This document shows, in pieces, positions 8,746 to 16,263 of a stretch of DNA of 27,607 nucleotides. Within the stretch, counting starts at the first letter, position 1. Each line of letters begins with the position of its first letter. Source of the DNA: Alphaproteobacteria bacterium UBA6347 (GTDB taxonomy: Bacteria > Pseudomonadota > Alphaproteobacteria > CAAGCB01 > CAG-977). The DNA lies in the NCBI GenBank assembly GCA_002440235.1, contig DJRZ01000012.1:1-27607 (forward strand). Direction: 5' to 3'. Made by a program: the position numbers and the translations under genes. The notes under the pieces were generated by a model. It was not told where the DNA came from. It searched no databases and worked only from the letters and a program-made list of their open reading frames with translations.

Positions 8746-8821
8746 TGGTGCCTGGGGACGGAATCGAACCGCCGACACGGGGATTTTCAGTCCCCTGCTC
8801 TACCGACTGAGCTACCCAGGC
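8746..8821 (-). tRNA. tRNA-Phe (GAA)
   Basis: The minus strand folds into a full cloverleaf: acceptor GCCTGGG/CCCAGGC, D-arm GCTC/GAGC, anticodon stem GGGGA/TCCCC with loop CTGAAAA (anticodon GAA), a five-base variable loop, and a T-arm with TTCGATT. The discriminator is A and CCA is encoded. The sequence resembles bacterial tRNA-Phe closely. Confidence 0.97.
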
Positions 8822-8836
8822 GCCTGACAGAAACAG

Positions 8837-8865
8837 TATATAACCGATTCGAAACGGTCTGTCCA
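8837..8865 (-). promoter_or_regulatory. Sigma-70-type promoter of tRNA-Phe
   Basis: On the minus strand TGGACA (8860-8865) and TATATA (8837-8842) are separated by exactly 17 bases, with the tRNA 5' end about 16 bases further on. The element fits between the yacG stop and the tRNA. Confidence 0.6.
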
Positions 8866-8872
8866 GCCCTTT

Positions 8873-9073
8873 TTAAATTTTTTCTTCGGTTTCTTCCTCT
8901 TCGTCCGTTTCGATCGTGTAGACGCCCGTCAGCCAGCGGTTCAAATCGATGTCCGCGCAGCGTTTCGAACAAAACGGCTTGTAAAGGAAAACCGACGGCT
9001 TGCCGCAAATCGGGCATTTCGTTTTCAATTCCGGCAAATCCGACGGACGTTCCGACACGTTCGGCGTTTTCAT
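8873..9073 (-). CDS. yacG: DNA gyrase inhibitor / zinc-binding protein YacG
   Basis: The 66-residue protein has the complete YacG zinc site, CPICG near residue 20 and CSKRC about 15 residues later, followed by the invariant AxIDLNRWL segment. E. coli YacG binds GyrB and inhibits gyrase. The acidic C-terminal tail ([10 protein letters not shown]) is typical. The frame is open upstream, but the start at MKTPNV is supported because its ATG overlaps the stop of the RNase gene by four bases (ATGA), giving translational coupling. The yacG-rng-maf order is common in alphaproteobacteria. Confidence 0.93.
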   Translation of the reverse strand: MKTPNVSERPSDLPELKTKCPICGKPSVFLYKPFCSKRCADIDLNRWLTGVYTIETDEEEETEEKI

Positions 9074-10332
9074 TGTCTGATTCCCTCCAAGCTCGCGGCG
9101 TCCGCCGTTTGAAAATCGATGTCCGCGTTCAGCCGCGATTTCAGCCGTTCGACGCAGGGGCGCAAACGGGACAGAACGGCCGCGGGGGCGCGAACCGTCA
9201 CGACCGGTCCGGCGGCGGAAGCGAACCACAGCGTCCGCGCGACGTCCGCCGCGCCGCGGTTGGCGGGGGAACAAAAATCGTCGAACAGCGACCGTTTGTT
9301 TTTTTCAACCGTCAGTTCGACCAGTCCCAGCGGCGAATATCCCGCGATATAGACGTCGTCGCGTTTCAGGCGGTTCATCATTTCGATCAAAAGACGTTTG
9401 TCCTTTCGCCCAGCAAAATCGACAATCATCTGCCCGCCCAGATTTTTCAAATCGATCTGGCGCAGAATTTCGGCGCAAGCCTCGACGTTCGCGTTCATCG
9501 CGCCGCCCGATCCCGAATTGACGTCGAAACACACGCACGCGGCGGTCTGTTCCGTAATCAGAAAACCGCCCGACGGCAAAGGCGACTTGACGTTCAGCGC
9601 CGCGTCGACCGCTTCGCCGACGCCCCGCTTTTCCCACACGCCGCCGATTTCAAACGCGACGTTCGAATACAGCTTTTTCAGCGCCGCCGCCGTTTCGGCG
9701 TCGTCCGTAACGATTTCGTCCGCTCCGCCCGCGGCGTATTTCCGCGCCAGCCTGAACACGTCGCGTTCGGGACGCGACAGAATCTGCGGCTTTTTCGGTC
9801 GGTTCAGCAAAGCGTTCCAGCGGTCTTTCAGTTCCGAAATCTCGGCGGAAATGTCGTCGATCGACGCTTTCGCCGCCGCCGTTCTGAACAAGACGCCCGT
9901 TTCGGGAAAATGTTCCCGCAACCGGTTGACCGCCAGCGCGGTCAGCCGTCCGGAATAGTTGTTTTCGGTCAAAGCGGGCGTCAGAACGACCGTTTTTCCG
10001 GGCAGGGACACGCGGGTGTCCGCCTCCGCCTCTTTGCCGTCCGCCGCGGGGCGGCTGATCTGCACCAGCAGGAAATCCCCCTCGTTCAGCCTGTCGCGGC
10101 AGACGGAACCGTCCGGTCTGATGTAAAAAGACGGCGTGTTCAGGAAAGCCGTCATGCCGCCGCCCACGTCCAGAAAACGTCCGGCGGCAACGGATTTGCA
10201 CGCGCGCGCCAGACAAACCGCGCCGACCGGCAACCGTTTTTCCCTGTCGACGGCGACCGTCACGGGGCGGTTGTCCGCGTCCAGAACGACGCAGACCTCT
10301 TCGAACGGCGAAAAGCTGTGTATCAGGCGCAT
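9070..10332 (-). CDS. rng: Short RNase E/G-family endoribonuclease
   Basis: This 420-residue protein has the RNase E/G catalytic core: an N-terminal S1-like barrel region (about 30-110) and a DNase I-like domain. Its two predicted metal-binding aspartates are D270 in FDVNSG and D305 in MIVDFAG, equivalent to D303 and D346 of E. coli RNase E. It is shorter than E. coli RNase G (489 residues), has a shortened segment between the two aspartates, and I see no CPxCxG zinc-link motif at the C-terminus. It probably makes single-strand cuts in rRNA or mRNA. It starts immediately after the maf stop and ends overlapping yacG, so the three genes form one tight operon. Confidence 0.88.
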   Translation of the reverse strand: MRLIHSFSPFEEVCVVLDADNRPVTVAVDREKRLPVGAVCLARACKSVAAGRFLDVGGGMTAFLNTPSFYIRPDGSVCRDRLNEGDFLLVQISRPAADGKEAEADTRVSLPGKTVVLTPALTENNYSGRLTALAVNRLREHFPETGVLFRTAAAKASIDDISAEISELKDRWNALLNRPKKPQILSRPERDVFRLARKYAAGGADEIVTDDAETAAALKKLYSNVAFEIGGVWEKRGVGEAVDAALNVKSPLPSGGFLITEQTAACVCFDVNSGSGGAMNANVEACAEILRQIDLKNLGGQMIVDFAGRKDKRLLIEMMNRLKRDDVYIAGYSPLGLVELTVEKNKRSLFDDFCSPANRGAADVARTLWFASAAGPVVTVRAPAAVLSRLRPCVERLKSRLNADIDFQTADAASLEGIRQ

Positions 10333-10908
10333 TTAAACCACGACCCCGTTGCCGTTCAGCAGGTTCGCCGTTTCGTACAGCGACAAGCCGACCACGTTCG
10401 AATACGATCCCATGATTTGGCGCACGAACACGGCGGCTTTTCCCTGTATGGCGTAACCGCCCGCCTTGCCCCGCCATTCGCCGCCGTCCAGATAGCCGCG
10501 TTTTTGCGCGTCGGTCAATCGGGCGAAAACGACCGCCGTTCTGACGACGCGGCTCACCGCCCTGCCGTCCGGCGTGATCAGGCAGATGCCGCCGAAAACC
10601 GTATGGCGTCTGCCGGACAGCATGTTCAGGCATTCCGCCGCCTGTTCTTCGGTTTCGGCTTTGGGCAGAACGCGGCTGCCGCAGGCAACCGCCGTGTCCG
10701 CCGCCAGAACGAAAGCGTCGCCGCCTTTGGCGCAGGCGACCTTTTCCGCCTTTTGCCGCGCCATGCGCAGAACGTAGCGCGCGGGCGTTTCGCGGGGCAG
10801 GACGGTTTCGTCGATGTCGGCGGGTTCGACCCCGTCGGGAACGACGCCGATCTGTTTCAACAGCGCCAGTCGGCGCGGGGACGCGGAAGCGAGTATGATT
10901 TCAGTCAA
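10333..10908 (-). CDS. maf: Maf-family nucleoside triphosphate pyrophosphatase
   Basis: Maf proteins hydrolyse non-canonical or dT/U/C triphosphates to monophosphates (house-cleaning). The 191-residue product has the N-terminal LASASPRR phosphate-binding motif, AADTAV with the catalytic acidic residue, LSGRRHTV, and the C-terminal GGYAIQGKAAVFVRQIMGSY-SNVVGLSLYE segment. The start codon is TTG, with AAGGA about nine bases upstream; no ATG or GTG at this point gives the conserved N-terminus. It is the first gene of maf-rng-yacG. Confidence 0.93.
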   Translation of the reverse strand: MTEIILASASPRRLALLKQIGVVPDGVEPADIDETVLPRETPARYVLRMARQKAEKVACAKGGDAFVLAADTAVACGSRVLPKAETEEQAAECLNMLSGRRHTVFGGICLITPDGRAVSRVVRTAVVFARLTDAQKRGYLDGGEWRGKAGGYAIQGKAAVFVRQIMGSYSNVVGLSLYETANLLNGNGVVV

Positions 10909-10914
10909 TAAAAA

Positions 10915-10963
10915 AAATCCTTTTTCAAAAAGACGTCAAAGGCGGATCTGCGCGACCCGCCTT
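10915..10963 (-). terminator. Possible terminator between dksA and maf
   Basis: On the minus strand a stem AAGGCGG/CCGCCTT (10939-10963) is followed by a second A/T-rich hairpin (CTTTTT/AAAAAG) and then a run of eight T just before the maf ribosome site. The spacing is not ideal, so this may be a weak or leaky terminator. Confidence 0.4.
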
Positions 10964-10987
10964 CCGTTGTTGCGCGGCGAACGGGGT

Positions 10988-11407
10988 TCAATCGTCGTCG
11001 TTGTACGTTTTTTCCATGCGTTCGTGGCGTTCCTGCGCCTCGATCGACAGGGTGGCGATTGGACGCGCGATCAGGCGTTCCAGCCCGATGGGTTCGCCCG
11101 TTTCCTCGCAATAGCCGTAAGAGCCGTCTTCGATTTTTTCCAGCGCGGCGTCGATTTTGGAAATGACCTTGCGCATTCTGTCGCGGGTGCGCAGTTCCAA
11201 AGCCTTGTCCGCCTCGGCGGAGGCGCGGTCCGAAATGTCGGGGACGGTCATGCCGCCCTGTTTCAGGTTGTCCAGCGTTTCTTCGGAATCATGCAACAGT
11301 TCTTCGCGCCAAGCGATCAGCTTGCGGCGGAAATATTCTTTCTGCATGTCGTTCATAAACGGTTCGTCGGCAGACGGTCTGTAATCCTTTGGCAGTTCAA
11401 TTCCCAT
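10988..11407 (-). CDS. dksA: DksA-family RNA polymerase regulator
   Basis: DksA binds the RNA polymerase secondary channel and works with ppGpp. The 139-residue protein has the long coiled coil with the DxxDxA tip motif (DISDRASAEADKALELR) and the globular domain GYCEETGEPIGLERLIARPIATLS. Only one cysteine of the classical four-cysteine zinc finger remains, as is usual for alphaproteobacterial DksA, so zinc binding is unlikely. AAGGGGA precedes the ATG by nine bases. It lies next to fliX and upstream of the maf cluster. A direct regulatory link to the flagellar genes is not shown. Confidence 0.93.
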   Translation of the reverse strand: MGIELPKDYRPSADEPFMNDMQKEYFRRKLIAWREELLHDSEETLDNLKQGGMTVPDISDRASAEADKALELRTRDRMRKVISKIDAALEKIEDGSYGYCEETGEPIGLERLIARPIATLSIEAQERHERMEKTYNDDD

Positions 11408-11466
11408 TATGAAGTCCCCTTAAAAAAATAAACCGCATATTGTTTTACACCAAACGGCGCGAAAAA

Positions 11467-11904
11467 TCAAACGCCCTGTGACAATTTCGCCAATTCGACC
11501 TCGGCGCGCAGTTCGATGTCGTCCAGAATGGCGTTCATTTCGTCGTCCAGTCCGGATTCGCGTTTGTCGCGCAACATTTGCGCCAGCTCGATCAGTTTCG
11601 ATTTGGGGACGGAACCCGTCAAAATCGCCGCGCGCAAATCCTCCAGCCTGTCCAGAATGTCGTTGCCGCGCGCCGCCGCCCGTTTTTTCCTGCCCTCGCC
11701 GTCCGTCGCGCCGTCGACCGCCTGCGCCATCAGCAGCGCCTCGATCCCGCCGACGCCCGCCGTCGCCCCGACGTTCGGCGCGGCGGCGTCCTCCGTTTCG
11801 GACAAATAAGCGGAAAACACCCCGCCCATCGACGATGTCTTTCCTGATTTCTTTGTGTTTTCAACGGGTTTCGCGCCGCCCGCCGAACCGATTTTCATAA
11901 CCAT
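11467..11904 (-). CDS. fliX: Flagellar assembly regulator FliX
   Basis: FliX is an alphaproteobacterial regulator that, in Caulobacter, couples completion of early flagellar structures to the sigma-54 activator FlbD. The 145-residue product matches the family: short MKIGS start, low-complexity N-terminal half, then KKRAAARGNDILDRLEDLRAAILTG and the C-terminal DDIELRAEVELAKL. The start at 11904 has AGGAGG five bases upstream. It diverges from flgI exactly as in Caulobacter. A TATAAT on the minus strand at 11933-11938 could drive it independently of sigma-54. Confidence 0.85.
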   Translation of the reverse strand: MVMKIGSAGGAKPVENTKKSGKTSSMGGVFSAYLSETEDAAAPNVGATAGVGGIEALLMAQAVDGATDGEGRKKRAAARGNDILDRLEDLRAAILTGSVPKSKLIELAQMLRDKRESGLDDEMNAILDDIELRAEVELAKLSQGV

Positions 11905-11932
11905 GGTATCCTCCTTTAAATCCCTCGGCGTC

Positions 11933-11938
11933 ATTATA
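11933..11938 (-). promoter_or_regulatory. Probable -10 of the fliX promoter
   Basis: The minus strand reads TATAAT 28 bases before the fliX start. The -35 region (around 11956-11961, TTTTTA) is weak. No GG-N10-GC element points towards fliX. Confidence 0.45.
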
Positions 11939-11962
11939 CAGAAATCGACCGCGTTTAAAAAC

Positions 11963-12025
11963 CGGCAATTTTTGCCTAGCCGTTTTTTATTTCTTTTTCG
12001 AAAAAGACCGTTTTCAGCCGAAAAC
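11963..12025. promoter_or_regulatory. Cluster of dyad elements upstream of the sigma-54 promoter
   Basis: Three short dyads lie just upstream of the flgI promoter: GGCAATTTTTGCC (11963-11975), the perfect 16-bp palindrome TCTTTTTCGAAAAAGA (11992-12007), and GTTTTCAGCCGAAAAC (12010-12025). Position suggests activator binding, for example by an FlbD-type protein, but I cannot match them to a known site. Confidence 0.35.
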
Positions 12026-12031
12026 AAAAAC

Positions 12032-12046
12032 GGCACGGTTTTTGCA
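12032..12046 (+). promoter_or_regulatory. Sigma-54 promoter of the flgI operon
   Basis: CGGCACGGTTTTTGCA matches the sigma-54 consensus TGGCACG-N4-TTGCA at nearly every position. GG (12032-12033) and GC (12044-12045) are exactly ten bases apart, as required. It lies 50 bases before the flgI ATG. Sigma-54 control of late flagellar genes through FlbD and FliX is established in Caulobacter. Confidence 0.85.
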
Positions 12047-12094
12047 TATATCAAGCAGGGGTTTTATCCCGCAACCGGATTTAAAGGAGCGAAC

Positions 12095-13225
12095 ATGAAG
12101 AACCTGCTGAAAAACATCAAAAAGACCGCTTGCGTTCTGGCGGCTGTTTTCTTGGCGTTTTCGTCAAACGGCGTTTGCGCCAGTTCGCGCATCAAGGACG
12201 TTTCCGACATCGAAGGCGTGCGGGAAAACTATCTGATCGGATACGGTTTGGTCGTCGGTCTGAACGGAACGGGCGACAGTATCTCGTCCATGGCGTTCAC
12301 CGAAGAAAGCCTGATCGGCATGCTGGAACGTCTGGGGGTCAACACCCGCGACGGCAAAATCAAAACAAAGAACGTCGCCGCCGTCATGGTGACGGGCAGT
12401 CTGCCCGCCTTCGCCAGACAGGGAACGCGCATCGACGTCAGCATCAGCGCGCTGGGCGACGCGAAAAGTTTGCAGGGCGGCGTTCTGCTGGTAACGCCGA
12501 TGCTGGGCGCGGACGGCGAAGTGTACGCGATCGCGCAGGGGCAGGTCGCCATCGCCGGATTTTCGGCGCAAGGCAACGCGCAAAGCATCGTCAAGGGCGT
12601 GCCGACGTCGGGCAGAATCGCGAACGGCGGCATTATCGAACGCGAAATCCTGTTTGATTTCGCCAACCAGAAAAGCATCAAACTGGCGTTGCGCAACCCC
12701 GATTTCACGACGGCGTCGCGCATTGCGGACGCGATCAATTCCTATTTGGGCGTTCTGGCGGCGAAGACGGTCGATTCCGGCACGGTGTCGCTGGATCTGG
12801 CGTCGGCGGGACGCGACAATCTGATTCAGACGCTGACCGACATCGAACAGCTGCGCATTCAGCCCGACCAGATGGCGAAAGTCGTCATCGACGAAAAATC
12901 GGGCATCGTCGTCATCGGCGAAAACGTCCGAATCAATCCGATCGCGATCGCGCAGGGCAACCTGACGATCCGCGTCACGGAAACGCCGCAGGTGTCGCAA
13001 CCCGCGCCGTTTTCGACGACGGGAAGCACGGTGACGGTTCCCAGAACGGACATTCAGATCGACGAACAGTCGGAAAACCGTCTGAACGTTTTGAAAACGG
13101 GCGTGTCTTTGCAGGAACTGGTCGACGGGCTGAACGCGCTGGGCGTCGGTCCCCGCGACATGATCGGCATTTTGCAAGCCGTCAAAGCCGCCGGCGCTTT
13201 GCAGGCTGAAATCGAGGTGATGTGA
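12095..13225 (+). CDS. flgI: Flagellar P-ring protein FlgI
   Basis: FlgI is exported to the periplasm and forms the P-ring around the flagellar rod. The 376-residue protein begins with a Sec signal peptide (KNLLKNIKK charged region, hydrophobic core, cleavage near GVCA-SSRIKD). The family signature follows: IKDVSDIEGVRENYLIGYGL with VVGLNGTGDS. Normal length and the C-terminal LQELVDGLNALGVGPRDMI-GILQAVKAAGALQAEIEVM confirm it. The frame is open upstream, but AAAGGAG before the ATG at 12095 and the signal peptide fix the start. It leads an operon of five flagellar genes with overlapping or nearly touching ends. Confidence 0.98.
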   Translation: MKNLLKNIKKTACVLAAVFLAFSSNGVCASSRIKDVSDIEGVRENYLIGYGLVVGLNGTGDSISSMAFTEESLIGMLERLGVNTRDGKIKTKNVAAVMVTGSLPAFARQGTRIDVSISALGDAKSLQGGVLLVTPMLGADGEVYAIAQGQVAIAGFSAQGNAQSIVKGVPTSGRIANGGIIEREILFDFANQKSIKLALRNPDFTTASRIADAINSYLGVLAAKTVDSGTVSLDLASAGRDNLIQTLTDIEQLRIQPDQMAKVVIDEKSGIVVIGENVRINPIAIAQGNLTIRVTETPQVSQPAPFSTTGSTVTVPRTDIQIDEQSENRLNVLKTGVSLQELVDGLNALGVGPRDMIGILQAVKAAGALQAEIEVM

Positions 13226-13578
13226 TGAACGCCGCGACTTTGACAACGGATTTCGTTTCCGCCGCCCGTCCGCGGGCGGAAGCCCCGAAAATCGGCAAAG
13301 GGCTCGATTCGGACAAGACCCGCGAAGCCGTGCGGGATTTCGAAGCGTTCTTCATTTCGCAGATGTTCGAACAGATGTACGCGACGGTTCCCGTGAACGA
13401 AACGTTCGGCGGCGGCAACGCCGAACGGATATTCCGTTCCATGATGATCGACGAATACGGCAAAATGACCGCCAAATCGGGCGGCATCGGACTGACCGAC
13501 CAAGTGATGGCGCAAATCCTGCGCCAACAGGAATCGGACGCCGCCCTTTCTTCCGCAACGCAAACGCAAGGAGTTTGA
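13225..13578 (+). CDS. Rod-binding protein (FlgJ N-terminal / CheL type)
   Basis: The 117-residue protein is the rod-binding domain alone (FlgJ N-domain family, called CheL in some alphaproteobacteria). The conserved core is DFEAFFISQMFEQMY, then FGGGNAERIFRSMMIDEYGKMTAKSGGIGLTDQV. It lacks the C-terminal glucosaminidase domain of enterobacterial FlgJ, so peptidoglycan cutting must be done by another protein. Its ATG overlaps the flgI stop by one base. Confidence 0.93.
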   Translation: MNAATLTTDFVSAARPRAEAPKIGKGLDSDKTREAVRDFEAFFISQMFEQMYATVPVNETFGGGNAERIFRSMMIDEYGKMTAKSGGIGLTDQVMAQILRQQESDAALSSATQTQGV

Positions 13579-13580
13579 CC

Positions 13581-14021
13581 ATGACGACAACGGCTGAAAA
13601 CAAACTGACCCGCATGCTGTCGCTGATGAGCGATTTGTGCGGCGTTTTGAAAAAGGAAAACACTCTGCTGAAAAACCAGCGGCAGAGCGAATGCAAAGCC
13701 CTGACCGACCAGAAATCGAAACTGGCGGCGGCGTACGCGGAATCTTTCGCCTACTTCGCCAAGCACGCGGACATCGTCAAAGCCCTGCCCGACCGGCAGA
13801 AACGCGTGTTGCGCAAGGCGTCCGTCACGCTGGGCGATCTGACGACGGAAAACGCGCGCCTGTTGAAAATCAACATCGAAGCGACGAACCGTCTGCTGAA
13901 CGCCATCGTGCAGGACGTGCAGGAACAGACGCACGCGAAAACGCCGCTGTACACGAAACGGGGCAGTATGGAAAACGACGCCGGATCCCCCGCGGCGATT
14001 TCGTTCAATCAGGTTTTGTAA
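13581..14021 (+). CDS. FlgN-like flagellar export chaperone
   Basis: This 146-residue, strongly helical protein has leucine-rich heptads from about 10 to 120 and a short unstructured tail ending PAAISFNQVL. Position directly before flgK and flgL, size and helical character fit FlgN, the cytoplasmic chaperone that holds the junction proteins FlgK and FlgL before export. FlgN sequences diverge strongly, so the call depends mostly on context. AAGGAG lies eight bases before the ATG, which itself lies 2 bases after the upstream stop. Alternative: an unrelated flagellar coiled-coil protein. Confidence 0.6.
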   Translation: MTTTAENKLTRMLSLMSDLCGVLKKENTLLKNQRQSECKALTDQKSKLAAAYAESFAYFAKHADIVKALPDRQKRVLRKASVTLGDLTTENARLLKINIEATNRLLNAIVQDVQEQTHAKTPLYTKRGSMENDAGSPAAISFNQVL

Positions 14022-14043
14022 TTAAAAACGAAAGGACGCGACC

Positions 14044-16248
14044 ATGGCTCTTTCCAGCGCAATCAACACGGCATTGAACGGAATCCGCACGTCGCAGCGC
14101 GCGATCGACGTCGTCAGCGAAAACGTGTCCAACGTCAACACCGAAGGGTATTCCAAAAAAATCTATTCGCAAAAAACGCTGGTTCTGAACAACGGACAGC
14201 TGTCCGGATCGATCAGCAACAGCGACCTGCGTCAGGTCGACACGAAGCTGGTCGCCCACTACCGCACGGAAACGGGCATTTTACAGCAGCAAAGCGTGCG
14301 CGGATACTATCTGGATCTGGTGCAGGCGAAAATGGGACAGCCGTCGTCCGAATACTCCGTCGCCAACCGCGTCGCCGCCATGCAGACCGCGTTCGAAAGT
14401 CTGGGCGTCGACGCCGACAAGCTGAACGCGCAGTCGACGGCGGTCAACTCCGTCGACACGGCTTTGTCGCAAATGAAGGAAATGAGCGACCAGATCCAAG
14501 CCCTGCGTTTGGAAATCGATCAGGAAATATCGTCCCTGTGCGACGAAGTCAGCGACATTCTGCAACAGCTGGACAAATTGAACGACGACATCGTCCGCAC
14601 GTCGGCTTTGAACGGGCAGTCCGCCGACAACTACAAAGACCAGCGCGACACGCTGATCACGCGTTTGTCCGAAATCATGGACATTCAAAGCTATGAACGG
14701 TCGTCGGGCGAAACCGTCATTCTGACCGGCGGCGGCAAGCCTTTGCTGGACAAGGACGGCGTCGTCGTGTCGCACGTCGCCGCGGCGTCCACGGGATCGC
14801 TGATCACCTACGCGTCCGGCGGAATCACGGGCATTTACGCCGGAAAATTCGACATCACCAAAGAAATATCGTCGGGCGAGCTGAGCGGTCTGATTTCCCT
14901 GCGCGACACCGAACTGCAAAATATGCAAACCCAGCTGGACGAGCTGGCTTTCCAGTTGACGAAACAGCTGAACGCCGTACACAACCGCGGCACCGCCTAT
15001 CCCCAAGCCGTCTACGAAATGACGGGGACGCGCACCTTTATCGACGCGGACAGACAAAACATCACGCTGTCCGGCGGCGACGTCAAAATCGTCCTGACCG
15101 GCGACGACGGCGGCGAGGCGTTCGGCGTCAGTCTGGTCGGCGAGCTGGGCTTTTCCTCCGGCAGCGTTTCCGAAATGTGCGAAAAGATTCAGGACTGGCT
15201 GCGCAACGCCGTGACGGGTCCGCACCTGACGAACGCGACGGTCGGCGTGAACGGCGCGGGGAATTTGGAAATCGATTTGGGCGACAGCACTTATTCCATC
15301 GCTTTCCGCGACGAAAAAACCGTGCTGCGGGGCGCGGACGACGCGCCGGTGTCGATCGGCTTCGACGCCGACGGAAACGGAACGGTCGACGAAACCCATT
15401 CCGGATTTTCCGCGTTTTTCGGATTGAACGACTTTATCGTGTCGTCGTCGCGCGACGCCGTGTACGAATCCGAAATCATGCCGTCGGGTTCCCTGATGGG
15501 CATCAAGGGCAAAACGACCCTGCATTTTTCCGACACGGCGAACGGCGTCGGGTTCGCGTCGATCGACGTGACGGCGGGCGACACCCTGCAAACCATCGCC
15601 GCAAAGATCAACACGAACGCCGTCGACGCGTCGGGCAACCAAATCTTGAAAGCTGAAATCGTTTCCGAAGGATCGGGCTACCGCCTGCGCGTGACGAACA
15701 TCGACGGCAATCAGACCGAAATCACGGAAACGACGTCGACGGTCAACGGCGTGACGTCGGGCAGCGTCCTGTCGCGGCTGGGACTGGGCGTGTCGCACGC
15801 GGGTTACGCGTCCGAATTGTCCGTCCGTTCCGACATTTTGAAATCTCCGTCGTCCATGAGCACGGGCAAACTGCAATACAGCGCGGAAACGGGCGAATAC
15901 TACGTCAGCGAAGCCGACAACGCGCTGGCGAACGACTTTGCCAAAGCGTTCACCGAATCGATCGACTTCGGATCGGCGGGCAACTTCACAAAAATCAAAA
16001 CGACGCTGTCCGGCTACGCGTCGTCGATCGTCAGCGGGCTGGCGACGAATTTGAACGACGCCAATTCCAAAACGGACTATCAGACGGAACTGGTGTCGAC
16101 GATTTACAAAAAGGAACAAGACGTCAGCGGCGTCGATCTGGACGAGGAACTGTCCATGATCATGCTTTACCAGCGGTCTTACAGCGCGGCGGCGAAAGCG
16201 CTGACCACGTCGCTGGAAATGCTGGACATCTTGGACAACATCGTTTAA
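14044..16248 (+). CDS. flgK: Hook-filament junction protein FlgK
   Basis: FlgK (HAP1) joins hook and filament. The N-terminus MALSSAINTALNGIRTSQRA-IDVVSENVSNVNTEGYSKK and the C-terminus IMLYQRSYSAAAKALTTSLE-MLDILDNIV form the classical axial D0/D1 coiled coils. At 734 residues it is longer than the usual 550 or so. The extra material is the outward-facing centre (about 340-640), which includes a segment like the flagellin hook-IN repeat (IDVTAGDTLQTIAAKINTNA) and a calcium-loop-like DADGNGTVDETH at 441-452. AAGGA stands seven bases before the ATG. It is preceded by the chaperone gene and followed by flgL after 15 bases. Confidence 0.95.
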   Translation: MALSSAINTALNGIRTSQRAIDVVSENVSNVNTEGYSKKIYSQKTLVLNNGQLSGSISNSDLRQVDTKLVAHYRTETGILQQQSVRGYYLDLVQAKMGQPSSEYSVANRVAAMQTAFESLGVDADKLNAQSTAVNSVDTALSQMKEMSDQIQALRLEIDQEISSLCDEVSDILQQLDKLNDDIVRTSALNGQSADNYKDQRDTLITRLSEIMDIQSYERSSGETVILTGGGKPLLDKDGVVVSHVAAASTGSLITYASGGITGIYAGKFDITKEISSGELSGLISLRDTELQNMQTQLDELAFQLTKQLNAVHNRGTAYPQAVYEMTGTRTFIDADRQNITLSGGDVKIVLTGDDGGEAFGVSLVGELGFSSGSVSEMCEKIQDWLRNAVTGPHLTNATVGVNGAGNLEIDLGDSTYSIAFRDEKTVLRGADDAPVSIGFDADGNGTVDETHSGFSAFFGLNDFIVSSSRDAVYESEIMPSGSLMGIKGKTTLHFSDTANGVGFASIDVTAGDTLQTIAAKINTNAVDASGNQILKAEIVSEGSGYRLRVTNIDGNQTEITETTSTVNGVTSGSVLSRLGLGVSHAGYASELSVRSDILKSPSSMSTGKLQYSAETGEYYVSEADNALANDFAKAFTESIDFGSAGNFTKIKTTLSGYASSIVSGLATNLNDANSKTDYQTELVSTIYKKEQDVSGVDLDEELSMIMLYQRSYSAAAKALTTSLEMLDILDNIV

Positions 16249-16263
16249 CGGGGAGGCTAAACC

